A stretch of DNA of 64,000 nt from Pontibacter diazotrophicus (GTDB lineage Bacteria; Bacteroidota; Bacteroidia; Cytophagales; Hymenobacteraceae), in the NCBI RefSeq assembly GCF_003367245.1, contig NZ_QRGR01000028.1, positions 1-64,000 on the forward strand, read 5' to 3'. Made by a program: the position numbers and the translations under genes. Positions 17,833 to 28,300 of this stretch are shown piece after piece. Within the stretch, counting starts at the first letter, position 1. Every line of letters begins with the position of its first letter. A model generated the notes under the pieces. The model did not search any database. It was given only the letters and a program-made list of their open reading frames with translations, and was not told the DNA's origin.

Positions 17833-18372
17833 TTACAGGTTTTTCAAAAAGTCTTCGTCCAGTGGGTCAGTATCATCCTGGTCTTCCTCCTCGTTTGCTT
17901 CCCAATCCACCTCCTGCAGTAAGGCCACACCCTCAAAAATTATTTCGTCCAATTCTTCCCTGGTGCCGGCATCCAGCGTCTGCTCAAACAAGTGCAGCAC
18001 CTGATCACGCTGCTCGTTTACAAACATTTCGTGGTAGAGTTGGTCGAACACAGCTATTTTCTTCTGTATAACCTTGTCGATTTCTTTTGTGCTTCGGGCT
18101 TGCAGGGCTTCCTGCAGTACATCCAGCGCTTCTTTGCTCTTTTCGTTGTTGGAAAGGCGGGTGAAAGCTTTTACAAAGGCGATAGCTAGCAGCAGGCGCA
18201 GGCGCTCAAAGCGGTAGTTAAGTTCTTCAGTTGCTTTACCCGGTGAGGTTCTGGACGCTTTATAGGCTTTTTCAAAATCATTGTAAATCCTGCCTGCCTC
18301 TTCCACTGGCACAGGTGGTTTTTCGCTTTCGTAGGCTGTTTGGAGTAATAGCTCTGACGCTCTGGCGCTCAT
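17833..18372 (-). CDS. Hypothetical helical cytoplasmic protein
   Basis: I do not recognise a family. The 179-residue protein has no signal peptide or membrane segment. It is rich in charged residues and predicted to be mostly alpha-helical (FEKAYKASRTSPGKATEEL, then RLRLLLAIAFVKAF and SKEALDVLQEALQARSTKEI). The last ~25 residues are very acidic (EANEEEDQDDTDPLDEDF). Codon use and a TACCTTTG -7 element 26 bp upstream of the ATG support it as real. It is the first gene of a likely two-gene unit with the DUF2721 protein. Confidence 0.7.
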   Translation of the reverse strand: MSARASELLLQTAYESEKPPVPVEEAGRIYNDFEKAYKASRTSPGKATEELNYRFERLRLLLAIAFVKAFTRLSNNEKSKEALDVLQEALQARSTKEIDKVIQKKIAVFDQLYHEMFVNEQRDQVLHLFEQTLDAGTREELDEIIFEGVALLQEVDWEANEEEDQDDTDPLDEDFLKNL

Positions 18373-18929
18373 AGGTTGTTTTCGTGTGATTCAGGGTGCA
18401 AAGGTAGTGGTTTATACTTTGTTAGCCTACAGGTGGCCTGGTGGTAAAGGCAGCACAAGAAGTATCTACCGTTTGCTTCTGAAATTTATGCAGTGAGCAG
18501 AACAAACACTCCCTGGCACTTGCTGCAGTTTGGCTTCTACATGCTCTCCCGGAATAGCACTTTGCAGGGTCCTTATTTTCTTTTTTTCCCAGGATTGCTG
18601 AATCTCCTGGGGCTTGTCATGCAAAGCAGCGCTTATTCGCTCAGTAGATGCCTTTAGTGCGTTTAGGAATTTTACCAGAATATGTAACAGTTTATATATT
18701 TATTATCGTATATATACCATTAAATTTATTTTTATTCCTATGCCTTTTTATATGTTTTGTAAACCTTCAACATGCTGTAAAGGGCTTGGTGCTACAGAGT
18801 AATGTTTAAGTGCAGGCTTAAGATGCAGATAAAGCTTTGGAAAGGCAAGGGGAAAAGGGGAGGCCTCTGCTATGGCAAGTGAAGGAAACAATTGATAGGT
18901 GTAACAGCTAAAATTTTAACCTTAATTAT
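18373..18929. other. 557-bp divergent intergenic region
   Basis: This lies between divergent genes. TACCTTTG on the minus strand at 18399-18406 is a probable -7 element for the gene starting at 18372. An AT-rich stretch around 18680-18760 may hold plus-strand signals for the module 3 operon, but no clean TTTG/TAnnTTTG pair was found. No coding region or RNA gene was recognised. Confidence 0.55.
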
Positions 18930-20249
18930 ATGAACAAACATTTTACACAACGACTCATTTTATTATGTGCCGTTAGCCTGATGAGCTTGCTACAGCTGGT
19001 AGCGCCCCACAGCTTGTATGCACAAACGTCTGATGGTGACTGCGGACCAACCGATCTGGAACTGGAGATTTTCTCCTCTCTCTGCGGCCGGAACAACGGT
19101 TATTTCAGAGTAATTGGAGTAACCGGTGGAACCGCTCCCTATATGTATGCCAGAAATGGCACTCCCTTCCAGGCTTTTCACACTTTTGGCTCATTAGTGG
19201 CAGGAGAATACACGATAACTGTTAGAGATGCCAATGGCTGCACCTACACAGAAGCCGTGACGATAGAAGACTCTTCCGGGCCGAGCGAATTTACTGCAAG
19301 TGCAAGTCCTGCCATCTGTGGCAACAGCAATGGTGTAATAACCATTACCGAAGTTACAGGCGGTTCCTCTCCTTACAGGTATAGCAAAGATGGCGGCACT
19401 ACACTGCAGACAAGCAACATCTTAACCGATTTTGCAGAAGGTACACACAGCATAACGGTGGTGGATCGGCAGGGTTGTAAACGCGTGCAGGAGGTTGAAG
19501 TAACCAGTATAGACGGCCCTTCTGCTGTGTCAGCCACTTCACACTATGCCTCCTGCAGCGCCAGCTCCGGCGGCATTAAGGTGAGTTCTGTTACCGGTGG
19601 CACAGCTCCTTATACTTACTCCCTGGACGGCGAGAACTTTACGGCTTCCACCACTATAGCTGGTGTAGCACCAGGAAGCTACACGCTTACTGTAAAAGAT
19701 GCAAACGACTGTACGCTCGCTGTGCCTGTGACAATGACAGAAGGCTATCCTATACAAGTGACGGTGACGCCGTTAACCAAAGCCATAGGACCAGATAAAA
19801 GTGGCAGCGCTGCGGTTACAGCCATCGGTGGTGGAGCCGCTCCTTATACGTACCAACTGAGCGGTGGCGGCTTTACTGCCGATTCCATCTTCAACAACTT
19901 AGGTGCTGGAACACATACGCTGGTGGTGAAAGATAGCTTTGGCTGTACTTCAGAAGTGACTTTTACTATCGAGAACAACAATGAAATAGACGTACCAAAC
20001 GGATTTACGCCAAACGGAGACGGTATTAACGACCGCCTGGCGATTAAGAACCTCTCTACGCTTTTCCCTGGTTGCAGAGTGACCGTGTACAACCGCTGGG
20101 GAAGCCTGGTGTTCGAATCCAGAGGTTACCAGGAACCCTGGGATGGCACCCACAAAGGTAAGATGCTACCGGATGGCACCTACTACTGTGTCATTGAATT
20201 CGGTGACGCCACGCCAGCACTTAAGCAGTCATTAACCATCATGCGGTAA
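18930..20249 (+). CDS. SprB-repeat T9SS type B sorted surface protein, module 3
   Basis: This 439-residue protein has a signal peptide of about 31 residues. It contains four SprB-type repeats, each with a GG(T/S/A)(A/S)PY.Y core near residues 66, 143, 217 and 298, and each followed by a LxxGxYTxxVxDxxGC-like segment. The C-terminal ~85 residues are a type B sorting domain: NGFTPNGDGINDRLAI, VYNRWGSLVFESRGYQEPW and a final LTIMR. SprB repeats occur in the motility adhesin of gliding Bacteroidota, but this protein is far smaller than SprB and its role is unproven. Its PorP/SprF partner follows after 30 bp. Confidence 0.92.
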   Translation: MNKHFTQRLILLCAVSLMSLLQLVAPHSLYAQTSDGDCGPTDLELEIFSSLCGRNNGYFRVIGVTGGTAPYMYARNGTPFQAFHTFGSLVAGEYTITVRDANGCTYTEAVTIEDSSGPSEFTASASPAICGNSNGVITITEVTGGSSPYRYSKDGGTTLQTSNILTDFAEGTHSITVVDRQGCKRVQEVEVTSIDGPSAVSATSHYASCSASSGGIKVSSVTGGTAPYTYSLDGENFTASTTIAGVAPGSYTLTVKDANDCTLAVPVTMTEGYPIQVTVTPLTKAIGPDKSGSAAVTAIGGGAAPYTYQLSGGGFTADSIFNNLGAGTHTLVVKDSFGCTSEVTFTIENNNEIDVPNGFTPNGDGINDRLAIKNLSTLFPGCRVTVYNRWGSLVFESRGYQEPWDGTHKGKMLPDGTYYCVIEFGDATPALKQSLTIMR

Positions 20250-20279
20250 TATTGGTCCTTAACCTATCATCAGAATTTT

Positions 20280-21221
20280 ATGAAGAATTATATACTTATA
20301 TTTTGTTTTCTACTTGTGGGATCGGCAGCTGTAGCCCAGCAGAAAGCGTTGTACAGCCAGTACATGACCAATTACTATCTCCTTAATCCGGCAGTGGCCG
20401 GAATAGAGAAGGACTGGAATTTAAAAGCAGGTTACCGCAACCAGTGGGTTGGCTTTGAGGGGGCACCCAAAACCTTCTACCTGAGCGGGGAAGCCGCTTT
20501 GTTCAAGAAGGACATCCAGGAGGGGCAGGCCTACCATGGAGTTGGCGGCTACGTGTACACAGATCAAACGGGACCTACTACCCGTACTGGTATGCTCCTG
20601 TCTTACGCTTACCATGTTCCTTTGAATGAGAAGGTATATCTCTCGTCCGGTGTTTTTGCCGGTTTCCAGCAGTACAGGTTCGATGCAGATAAGATTTACC
20701 TGGCAGAAGGCTCCAACGAGCGGGACCCTGTTACCCGGAACGGCAACCTTAACTCATTTATGCCTGACCTGAGTGTGGGTACCTTTATTCATTCCGATAA
20801 GTTTTTTGCAGGTGTCTCGCTGTTCCAGGTGCTGGGAAACAGGATATTTGAAATGGATGACGTGGAGGACCCAAGCCGCCTTGCCCGCCACTTAATGGTT
20901 TCCGGAGGATATAACCTGGACGTGCACCGAAATATAGTGGTTACGCCTTCTGTGCTGCTGAAGTACGTGAACGCAGCCCCGCTGCAGGCAGACCTTAACA
21001 TCAAGGGGGCTTACCATTTTACAGATGGTGAAAAATCAAAGCATGATAACATGGTGTGGGCGGGTGTTTCTTACCGCACGAATGATGCAGTGGTCGGGCT
21101 TATGGGGCTGCAGTTTAAGCAGCAGTACGAGTTAAGCTACTCCTACGACATCACCACCTCGCCCATGAGCAACTACAGCGCGGGCTCACATGAGATTATG
21201 CTGGGCTTCCGGTTGAATTAA
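20280..21221 (+). CDS. PorP/SprF family T9SS-associated membrane protein (module 3)
   Basis: This 313-residue protein has a signal peptide of about 19 residues, QQKALYSQYMTNYYLLNPAV and GFEGAPKTFYLS. Beta strands follow, ending in SYDITTSPMSNYSAGSHEIM and a short LGFRLN end. It lacks the NPQKTxCPQWVW tail of modules 1 and 2 and is the most divergent of the three. It is predicted to be an outer-membrane barrel cognate to the SprB-repeat protein just upstream. Confidence 0.92.
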   Translation: MKNYILIFCFLLVGSAAVAQQKALYSQYMTNYYLLNPAVAGIEKDWNLKAGYRNQWVGFEGAPKTFYLSGEAALFKKDIQEGQAYHGVGGYVYTDQTGPTTRTGMLLSYAYHVPLNEKVYLSSGVFAGFQQYRFDADKIYLAEGSNERDPVTRNGNLNSFMPDLSVGTFIHSDKFFAGVSLFQVLGNRIFEMDDVEDPSRLARHLMVSGGYNLDVHRNIVVTPSVLLKYVNAAPLQADLNIKGAYHFTDGEKSKHDNMVWAGVSYRTNDAVVGLMGLQFKQQYELSYSYDITTSPMSNYSAGSHEIMLGFRLN

Positions 21222-21250
21222 TGGAACCTGTTATACCCACTATGTACAGA

Positions 21251-21284
21251 GAAGCCAACGCATTTGCGCTGGCTTTCCTGTTTT
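21251..21284 (+). terminator. Terminator of the module 3 operon
   Basis: GAAGCCAACGC and GCGCTGGCTTTC pair with one mismatch around a short loop, followed closely by TTTT, 30 bp past the PorP/SprF stop codon. Confidence 0.65.
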
Positions 21285-21302
21285 AATACTCCTGCTGCGC
21301 TT

Positions 21303-23891
21303 TTAATGGGCTGCCTCATCCGCACGGGCAGATCGGCCGTTGATGATCTGGCCGAAGAAGATGCTGTTCAGGAACAGTTTGTTTGTGCCGTACCAGAAGG
21401 CCCGGAAGTTTGGATTGTCCGGCATGACAATCACTTTGCCTGCACCCACTGCCGATACATCCACGGCGGCGGAGTTTTTCAGCAGCTCCAGGTTTGGGTT
21501 AGAGATATAGCCGGCCATCAGCGGGTTTGCAGTGTACATTACCGGGTTAGCGTAAGGGCTCTTGGAACGCTCCATAAATAGCGTGTTGCTTCTGAAAATG
21601 GGTAGCTGTGCATCGGTGTAGCCGTAAGCCAGCGGGTGCGTCAGGTCGAGGGTGGTTTCGAAAATAGCGCCGCCAATTACTTGAGCCCCGGTGGTGTTAG
21701 CCATGTCAGCGTACGGTTTCCGGGCTGCTGTGTCCGGTTCTGTTCTTTTAAAGCTGGTGTTGCCGATGCCGTTATCTGCCAGCCATTGGGCAGCCTCGCC
21801 CATGCCTATTACAGTGCCCCCCTGCAGCACCCAGTTGCGAAGCTTGTCCTTTGAGATGCTGTTGTAGTTACCTTCTGCCATCACAATTACATTGTACCGG
21901 TTCAGGCCGATGCGGTTAAAGTCGTTTGTCTTTACCATCGTAGGCTTCATATCAAAGCGGTTGTCCAGCAGGTGCCAGGCCTCGCCTACATCGTAGCTGT
22001 TCACGCCGTCGCCCATCAGCATGAGTATCTTCGGCTGCTCCAGCGTCTGCATCATCGGGCTTCCCAGTTTAATACCCTGCGGGTTAAAGCCTGTGTTCAG
22101 CGCATGTATGCGGATGCCGTTATCGGTTGCCACCTCCTGCAGCACTTGTTGTAGCGCCTCTGAACTGATGGACTGGCCGGTGACAGGTATCAGGATGGTG
22201 CCGTAGTCATACTGCCTGCCTTCCGCAGTGGTGAATTTATCGGTGGCTACCCTGGCCGTGATGCCGTGCTCAAACAAGGTGTTCAGGGCGCGTGGGGCGT
22301 AATAATCATGCCACTCAAAAGCATAGGCATAGTCGCTTTTGCCGCCTGCAATTTCACCTTTCGGGAAAGTGAGGTCCTCTACTTTCTGGCCCAGTTGGTT
22401 TTGCTTATAGTTCCTGGACGAGAGTGCAGCATAGTCTAAATCAAAAGCCAGCGGGAAAGTCCAGGCGGAGATGTCGTAAAAAAGGCTGTCCTGGAACGTC
22501 GTGCGTTTCTCGAACATCGCCTCGATCAGCTTGTACTGTGGCTGCTCCGTTGGTATGATATAAGCGTTCTCCGGCGTATAAGTCGTATTGTTGATTTTGA
22601 AAGCTTCTTTTGGGCGATAAACTTCTATCTGGTGCTGCTTAATGATCTCCACCAGGTGGTACGCCCGGGCTTTGTCTTTTTCTGAGCCAAACACATAAGC
22701 CTTTGTCCCTGCCTTTTTCGATTCGCTCAGCGCATCCTTATAGAAGTTGCGCTGGTGCGCCAACAGCTCTTCGCGCATGGCCTGTGCGGCCTGTAACGTG
22801 GAGAGGGTGGTGGTGAACTGGTTTCGGATGGTGAACGGGAACGTGAGTACGCCATTCTGGCTTTCCTGCGCATGTCCCCTGGAGCTGGCTTGTTCAAACA
22901 AAATGCCCACAGCGCCATTTACATCCGGGTAAGTGGAGCCCTTGCCATAGTAGAAGTCGTCGTAATTCTCCTCCGTAAAGTAAAAAGAGCCGATCTTGTC
23001 CAGCGCCTTCGCATGGAAATCACCTATCTTCTGTGTCAGCTTAAAATTGTTTTCCGGCGTAAGGGGATGGTTACGGCTCGGAATGCCCGGCTGAAAGAAA
23101 AACGTGGAGTTGGTGCCCATCTCGTGGTGGTCTGTCAGCACATTCGGCTTCCACTCATGGAACTTCGCCAGCCGCCCCTTCGACTCCGGGTGCTGCAGTG
23201 GCAGCCAGTCGCGGTTCAGGTCGAACCAGTAGTGGTTGGTGCGCCCACGTGGCCATGCTTCGTCGAACTCTGCGCTGTTGGCATCTGTCACCAGGTTCTT
23301 GCCCCGGTGCGTGTTCACCCAGCTGGCAAAGCGGTTCAAGCCATCCGGGTTGATAGACGGATCCAGTAGAATAACTGTCTCGCTCAACAACTTTTCTATT
23401 TCCGGGCCCTGCGCTGCTGCCAGGTGGTACAGGGCCAGCAGTGCCGCGTTGCTGCCGCTGGGCTCGTTGCCGTGCACGCTGTAGCCCATCCACACCACGG
23501 CAGGCATGTTACTGATGTCCAGGCTGCCCGACTGTGCCGGGTCTGTCAGTTTTTTATGCTGCGCCTTTAGCTGCTCTATGCTGCGGAGGTTTTCCGGTGA
23601 GGTGATGGTGAGCAGGTACAGGGGGCGGTTTTCATGCGTGCGGGCATATTCCACTATTTCCATCCTGTCTGACAGCTCCGCCATCTGGCGCACATACATC
23701 ACCAGTTGGTCGTGGCTCACATGCCACTCGCCCACATTATAGCCCAGAATTTCTTTAGGAGTAGGAATGGTGTTGCTGTACGAAGCATCAGCCGGCAGAT
23801 AATAAGACAGGCTGGTTTCGGCTTGCTGTGCCACCGCCACCGGGCCAAGGCCCAGCATAGCCGCTACAGCAAGTACACGTAGGTTTTTCAT
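21303..23891 (-). CDS. Exported M14-family zinc carboxypeptidase-like protein
   Basis: This 862-residue protein has a signal peptide of about 22 residues. The M14 peptidase domain covers about residues 50-380, with the HxxE zinc motif H140/E143 (SVHGNEPSG), the second zinc His in TDHHEMG (H255/H256), DLNRDW, and the catalytic Glu in LFEQASSRG (E333). The C-terminal part at about 620-800 resembles a class I glutamine-amidotransferase-like or DJ-1/PfpI-like domain (KILMLMGDGVNSYDVGEAW, YNVIVMAEGNY, GGTVIGMGEAAQWL). Such M14 proteins are common in Bacteroidota and are thought to degrade peptides outside the cytoplasm. The exact substrate is unknown. It is convergent with the module 3 operon. Confidence 0.88.
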   Translation of the reverse strand: MKNLRVLAVAAMLGLGPVAVAQQAETSLSYYLPADASYSNTIPTPKEILGYNVGEWHVSHDQLVMYVRQMAELSDRMEIVEYARTHENRPLYLLTITSPENLRSIEQLKAQHKKLTDPAQSGSLDISNMPAVVWMGYSVHGNEPSGSNAALLALYHLAAAQGPEIEKLLSETVILLDPSINPDGLNRFASWVNTHRGKNLVTDANSAEFDEAWPRGRTNHYWFDLNRDWLPLQHPESKGRLAKFHEWKPNVLTDHHEMGTNSTFFFQPGIPSRNHPLTPENNFKLTQKIGDFHAKALDKIGSFYFTEENYDDFYYGKGSTYPDVNGAVGILFEQASSRGHAQESQNGVLTFPFTIRNQFTTTLSTLQAAQAMREELLAHQRNFYKDALSESKKAGTKAYVFGSEKDKARAYHLVEIIKQHQIEVYRPKEAFKINNTTYTPENAYIIPTEQPQYKLIEAMFEKRTTFQDSLFYDISAWTFPLAFDLDYAALSSRNYKQNQLGQKVEDLTFPKGEIAGGKSDYAYAFEWHDYYAPRALNTLFEHGITARVATDKFTTAEGRQYDYGTILIPVTGQSISSEALQQVLQEVATDNGIRIHALNTGFNPQGIKLGSPMMQTLEQPKILMLMGDGVNSYDVGEAWHLLDNRFDMKPTMVKTNDFNRIGLNRYNVIVMAEGNYNSISKDKLRNWVLQGGTVIGMGEAAQWLADNGIGNTSFKRTEPDTAARKPYADMANTTGAQVIGGAIFETTLDLTHPLAYGYTDAQLPIFRSNTLFMERSKSPYANPVMYTANPLMAGYISNPNLELLKNSAAVDVSAVGAGKVIVMPDNPNFRAFWYGTNKLFLNSIFFGQIINGRSARADEAAH

Positions 23892-24055
23892 GTATAAGGG
23901 TGAAGTGTTAGTTACTTAGATCAGGTTGTACCTGCAATTTCCTCTTTTATGAAGGCTTTTGCAAACGGTAAAATAGGAGTGGGGGAGGAAGCCTCAAAAG
24001 GCCCTTCACTTGAATTATCCAGGCGCCTTTTCTGCTGTATATGCGCATAAATAAA

Positions 24056-24832
24056 TTACCGGATTACACCAGGGCGTGTCGTGCCGGCAGCTGCTTTTCT
24101 GCGATTACCTTTTGAACTTACAAAATATAAAACAAAGCCAGACAAGATAGTGACCATGCCCACCACAGAGAACAGGCGCAGCAGCAGGTTGCCAAAGTTG
24201 TCGCGGCCCTGGTAGTCCATAGTGTGTAGCATCCAGAGGAAATCGAACATGCGCCACTTGTTGTTCCGAAACTTGGTTACTTCGCCCCGCTCACTCGCTA
24301 CATACACCGTGGTGTTAGTAGGGTGCTGCATGGTAACGGCATAGGCAGGCAAGGGGCTCTCGCGGTACTCATGGTGTTTCCCGACCTGCCCCGCTGTCAG
24401 GTACTCTACCTGCTGCACTTCTACTTCTTCGCTAAAGCTGTTCCGGGCCATCTGCACAGCCTCCCGCTCTGTTAAGCTACCCCGTAAGGTGCCGGCTTGC
24501 GCCACAGCCAGTTGCGTTTGCGGTATAGCTTCCCCCTGATGGCTCGCAAAATAAACCACCTGGTAGACGGGCTCACCCAAAACCTCCACCAGCCGCACCG
24601 ACTTCACAGAGTCCGCCTGCGGGAGCTGTGCCAGCACCTGTGCCGGGGAGGCCAAAGGCATCTGGCTACTGAAATTTGCCGGCGCTTTCCGCTGAAAGTC
24701 CCCGTGTATCTCGTCAATGTCTGACCAGCTGAAGTATAAACCGCCCAGTGTCCAGAAGATAAACTGGATGCCAGTGAGAAGGCCCAGGTAGCGGTGCGCT
24801 CTGCGGATGCGCAGGTGTGTTCTACGGTTCAT
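24056..24832 (-). CDS. PepSY domain membrane protein
   Basis: This 258-residue protein has an N-terminal membrane helix right after a basic start (RTHLRIRRAHRYLGLLTGIQ, then FIFWTLGGLYFSW). A periplasmic PepSY-type region follows at about 60-200 (TEREAVQMARNSF, then FRNNKWRMFDFLWMLHTMDY), and a C-terminal membrane helix at about 212-235. This is the pattern of PepSY-associated TM proteins, some of which are linked to iron uptake or ferric reduction. No TonB receptor is adjacent, so the function is open. The minus-strand TATATTTG at 24849-24856 is a likely -7 element. Confidence 0.82.
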   Translation of the reverse strand: MNRRTHLRIRRAHRYLGLLTGIQFIFWTLGGLYFSWSDIDEIHGDFQRKAPANFSSQMPLASPAQVLAQLPQADSVKSVRLVEVLGEPVYQVVYFASHQGEAIPQTQLAVAQAGTLRGSLTEREAVQMARNSFSEEVEVQQVEYLTAGQVGKHHEYRESPLPAYAVTMQHPTNTTVYVASERGEVTKFRNNKWRMFDFLWMLHTMDYQGRDNFGNLLLRLFSVVGMVTILSGFVLYFVSSKGNRRKAAAGTTRPGVIR

Positions 24833-25355
24833 GAAGTAAGTATTTAGACAAATATAGCGAAGTCACTATAAAATTTCAGACCTCTTTCCATCAATTTATA
24901 TGACCGTTTACATGCTCTATAGCAGCTTCTGCAATGTTTTTTACTTATTGGTGTTTTTTATTGTAACATTTGGAGGTATTTTCTTTGCATTTAGTGTAAC
25001 AAAATAAATTAATAGCTGTACATGTATTCTATTAAAGGAATATATTATATATAAAAATAAATATATACTATTTGAAAACAGTTTTACCAAGCATAAAAAT
25101 CAAATGAATCTCCAAAAAAGGCAATGCGCAAAGGTGCATTACCTGAACTCGCCCCTTTTTCCGCCTAATTAATACAGCTATCGTTCTGTATACCAGTTCG
25201 TAATGCAATGGAAGCCGCTAAACCCGCGCTGAAATTACATTACCAGTACCTCTTTTGCCTCTCTGTAAAGCTAAGTATAGCTTTTGTTAAATATAAGAAC
25301 CTATTAGTACCACTATTACCCTAGCAACCAGCTTTAAAACCCTAACCCTATTTTT
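24833..25355. other. 523-bp AT-rich divergent intergenic region
   Basis: This lies between the PepSY gene and the giant adhesin gene. It is very AT-rich. Minus-strand TATATTTG at 24849-24856 fits a -7 element for the PepSY gene (weak -33). Sequence around 25275-25290 (TATAGCTTTTG) resembles a plus-strand -7 element with one extra base. No gene or RNA was recognised. Confidence 0.55.
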
Positions 25356-28300
25356 ATGCAAAAGAATTTTACACAATTGATTGCGCATTTTCTGAGTGCA
25401 AAGAGGTACACTGTTCCGGCGGGTGCCTTATTACTGTTTCTGGCGTCGTCGCTCTATGTTTGGGCGGCTGTTGGCATAACAATAAGTGGTGATGCTTCTT
25501 ATGATGTTTCAGCGGATAATGCGGCCACAGGCACATTTACTTCTATTACTGATATAGTAGTAAGTGAAGGTTCGGCTAGTTCTGATTATGCTGACTTTGC
25601 TTCTCGGAATTCTTACAGTATAGTATTAAGGGCTCCCGCAGGCTGGGCTTTTCCAACAGCTAATTCAAATCCTGATATAGCTGCTACCTTAGGTGACGGA
25701 GGAGAGATTACACTAACCTCAACTCCGGTTTTTAGTACTGATGGTAGTACTTTAACCTTTAACCTGAGTGGAGGTCAAGGAAGTCAGAATAAGCGCGATA
25801 TAGTAACTATTTCTAACCTTAGGATTAAGCCTACTACTGGAGTAATTTCCTCGCCGCAACCAAGGGAAATCAATGTGGAAGTGTTGAACACAACAAATTC
25901 AACTCCTACAAGTGTTACTTCATCATCTCCGATTTCTCTTCGGCTCATTCCAGGCGCACCTAATGATTTGGCTTTTGTGCAGCAGCCCACAACTGTAGAG
26001 ATTAACGCCGCAATTTCACCAAGCCCAAGTGTTGTTATCCAAGACCGGTTTGGGAATACAGTAACAACTGCTACCAACACGGTAGCAATTGCTATTGGGC
26101 CAAACCCTCCGGCAGCTGGCGTTTTAACACTTGGTACAGCTACTACTTCTAATGGTGTGGTAACCTTTTCCGGTGCTAGTATAAATACAGCAGGAGAAGG
26201 CTATACTTTAGTGGCTTCAAGCAGTGGCTTAACCTCCGCAACCAGTACGGCCTTTACTGTAAACAATCCACAACCTGTAATTACTGAAGTAAGCGGCTGT
26301 TTATCCGTAGGTGATCCTGAAACAACAGTAACTATAACCGGTGAAAATTTTCTATCAGGAGCTACGGTTACATTTGGAGGTGTTTCAGCAAGCTCAGTAA
26401 CTGTTAATAACGCAACCACTATAACAGCTGTATTACCATCAGCTGCATTCGCAACATCTGGTAATAAAAACGTAATAGTTACAAATCCCCTGCCTGCCAG
26501 CAGCAATGGAGCCTCTGCACCATTCGGCAAGGCAGTTATAGCCCTTTTCTCTCGTGAGATTCAAGGACCAAATTCAATCTGTGCAAGCACAGAAAATTCT
26601 GGTGCTTTCACTGTTGAAACCGGACCAAATATTGACTCTTATCTTTGGACTATAAAATCTGGAAATGCAGAAATAGTTTCAGGTGGAACAACTGGGAATC
26701 CTCGTATTAATTTTGGGGAGCCGGGAGAGGTTGTTCTTTCGGTAGTATCTTATAACGTTTGTCTCAAACCTAGTCCTGAAGTTACCAGAACCATTACTGT
26801 TAATGCAAGGCCTGATGTTGTGCTTACTGCCAGCAGTACAGCAATTTGTGCGGGTGAGTCAGTAGAACTATTTGCTGAAGGAGCTGAATCTTATGTGTGG
26901 TCTGGAGGCGGGTTGCCTACAGAAACTACAGGTGAAAGAATTGATGTGGCTCCAACCACTTCAACTACTTATACTGTAGTTGGTACTATTACTTATACTG
27001 TAGATGGTGTTACTACTAGTTGCCCTACTACCAAAACTATTAGAATCGAAGTAACGCCTGCGCTTTCGCAAGGTGCTATAACTGGTAACACACAATACTG
27101 CCAGAATGAAGCAACCACAACACTTACCGGAACAGTTTCGGGTGGAGTTGCGGAAAGAATTTACTTCTGGGAGCAGAGTGCAAGCCAGGAGGGGCCATGG
27201 GAACCTGCTGGAGAAACCAATAATGCAGCATCCTACAATCCATCTACTGCAGATGCCGGTGTCATGTACTACAGAAGAACAGTTACTTCTGGTAACTGTA
27301 CAGTTACTTCTGACCCAATAGCAGTAACCGTAACACCAGCCATTGTTAATAATACTATCAATACAGCTGACCAAAATATTTGTTCTGGCGAGGACATTGC
27401 CTTATTAGACGGTGCCGCAGCAACTGCAGGCGACTTGCAGGTGGAGTACTTTTGGGAGCAAAGGACTGCTGGAACAACTACTTGGGAAAATGCAGATGGT
27501 GCAAATACTGATGAAGACTACCAGCCTGCGACAAGAACTGTAACAAGTTCTTCTACAATTGAATATCGAAGGAGAGTAGAGGCAGATAACTGTGTTAGTT
27601 TCACCGATGTAGTTTCAGTTACAGTTAATCCACTTCCTATAGCTACCATCACCCAAGGAAGAGTTACTTACTTCTGCTCGCCAGGTACGGCGCTATTGTC
27701 TGCTGAAGAGGAAGTAGGAACCTACTCGTACGATTGGTTTAGAATTATAGATAGTGATAATGTTGAGCTTGTGGCAGAAACCCGAACTGCTAATGTAGGA
27801 GTAGAGGGGACGTATTATGTAGTGGTTACCAACGACAACACCGGTTGTGTAAATGAATCAGCTACTATTTCAGTACAGGAGACGGTGGTTAATAACAACA
27901 TTATCGGTGTTGAGAATGGTAATCAGGAAGTGTGCTATGGTGCGTTACCTCAGGAAATTGTTGGAGAGGAAGCAGAAGCAAGAGTAGGTACACTAACATA
28001 CCAATGGTTAGTAAGTGATGATAACACAACTTTTGAGCCATTAACTGGTGCTACAGGTGTTAGTCTTACCCGAGCTCAGCTAGGTGCTCATACTGCCGAT
28101 AGATGGTACCGCAGAATGGCTATTGTAGGTAGTTGCACAAATTTAAGCCCTCAAACAGTTCATATATCTGTAAAACCAGAGCTATTATTAACTCCTGGAA
28201 CAACAACACCAGATGCTATTTGTAGCGGCGAAACTTTCTCTTATACGCCAACAAGCAATGCTCCAGCTAATTCCACTTATTCCTGGTCACGGGCTGATGT

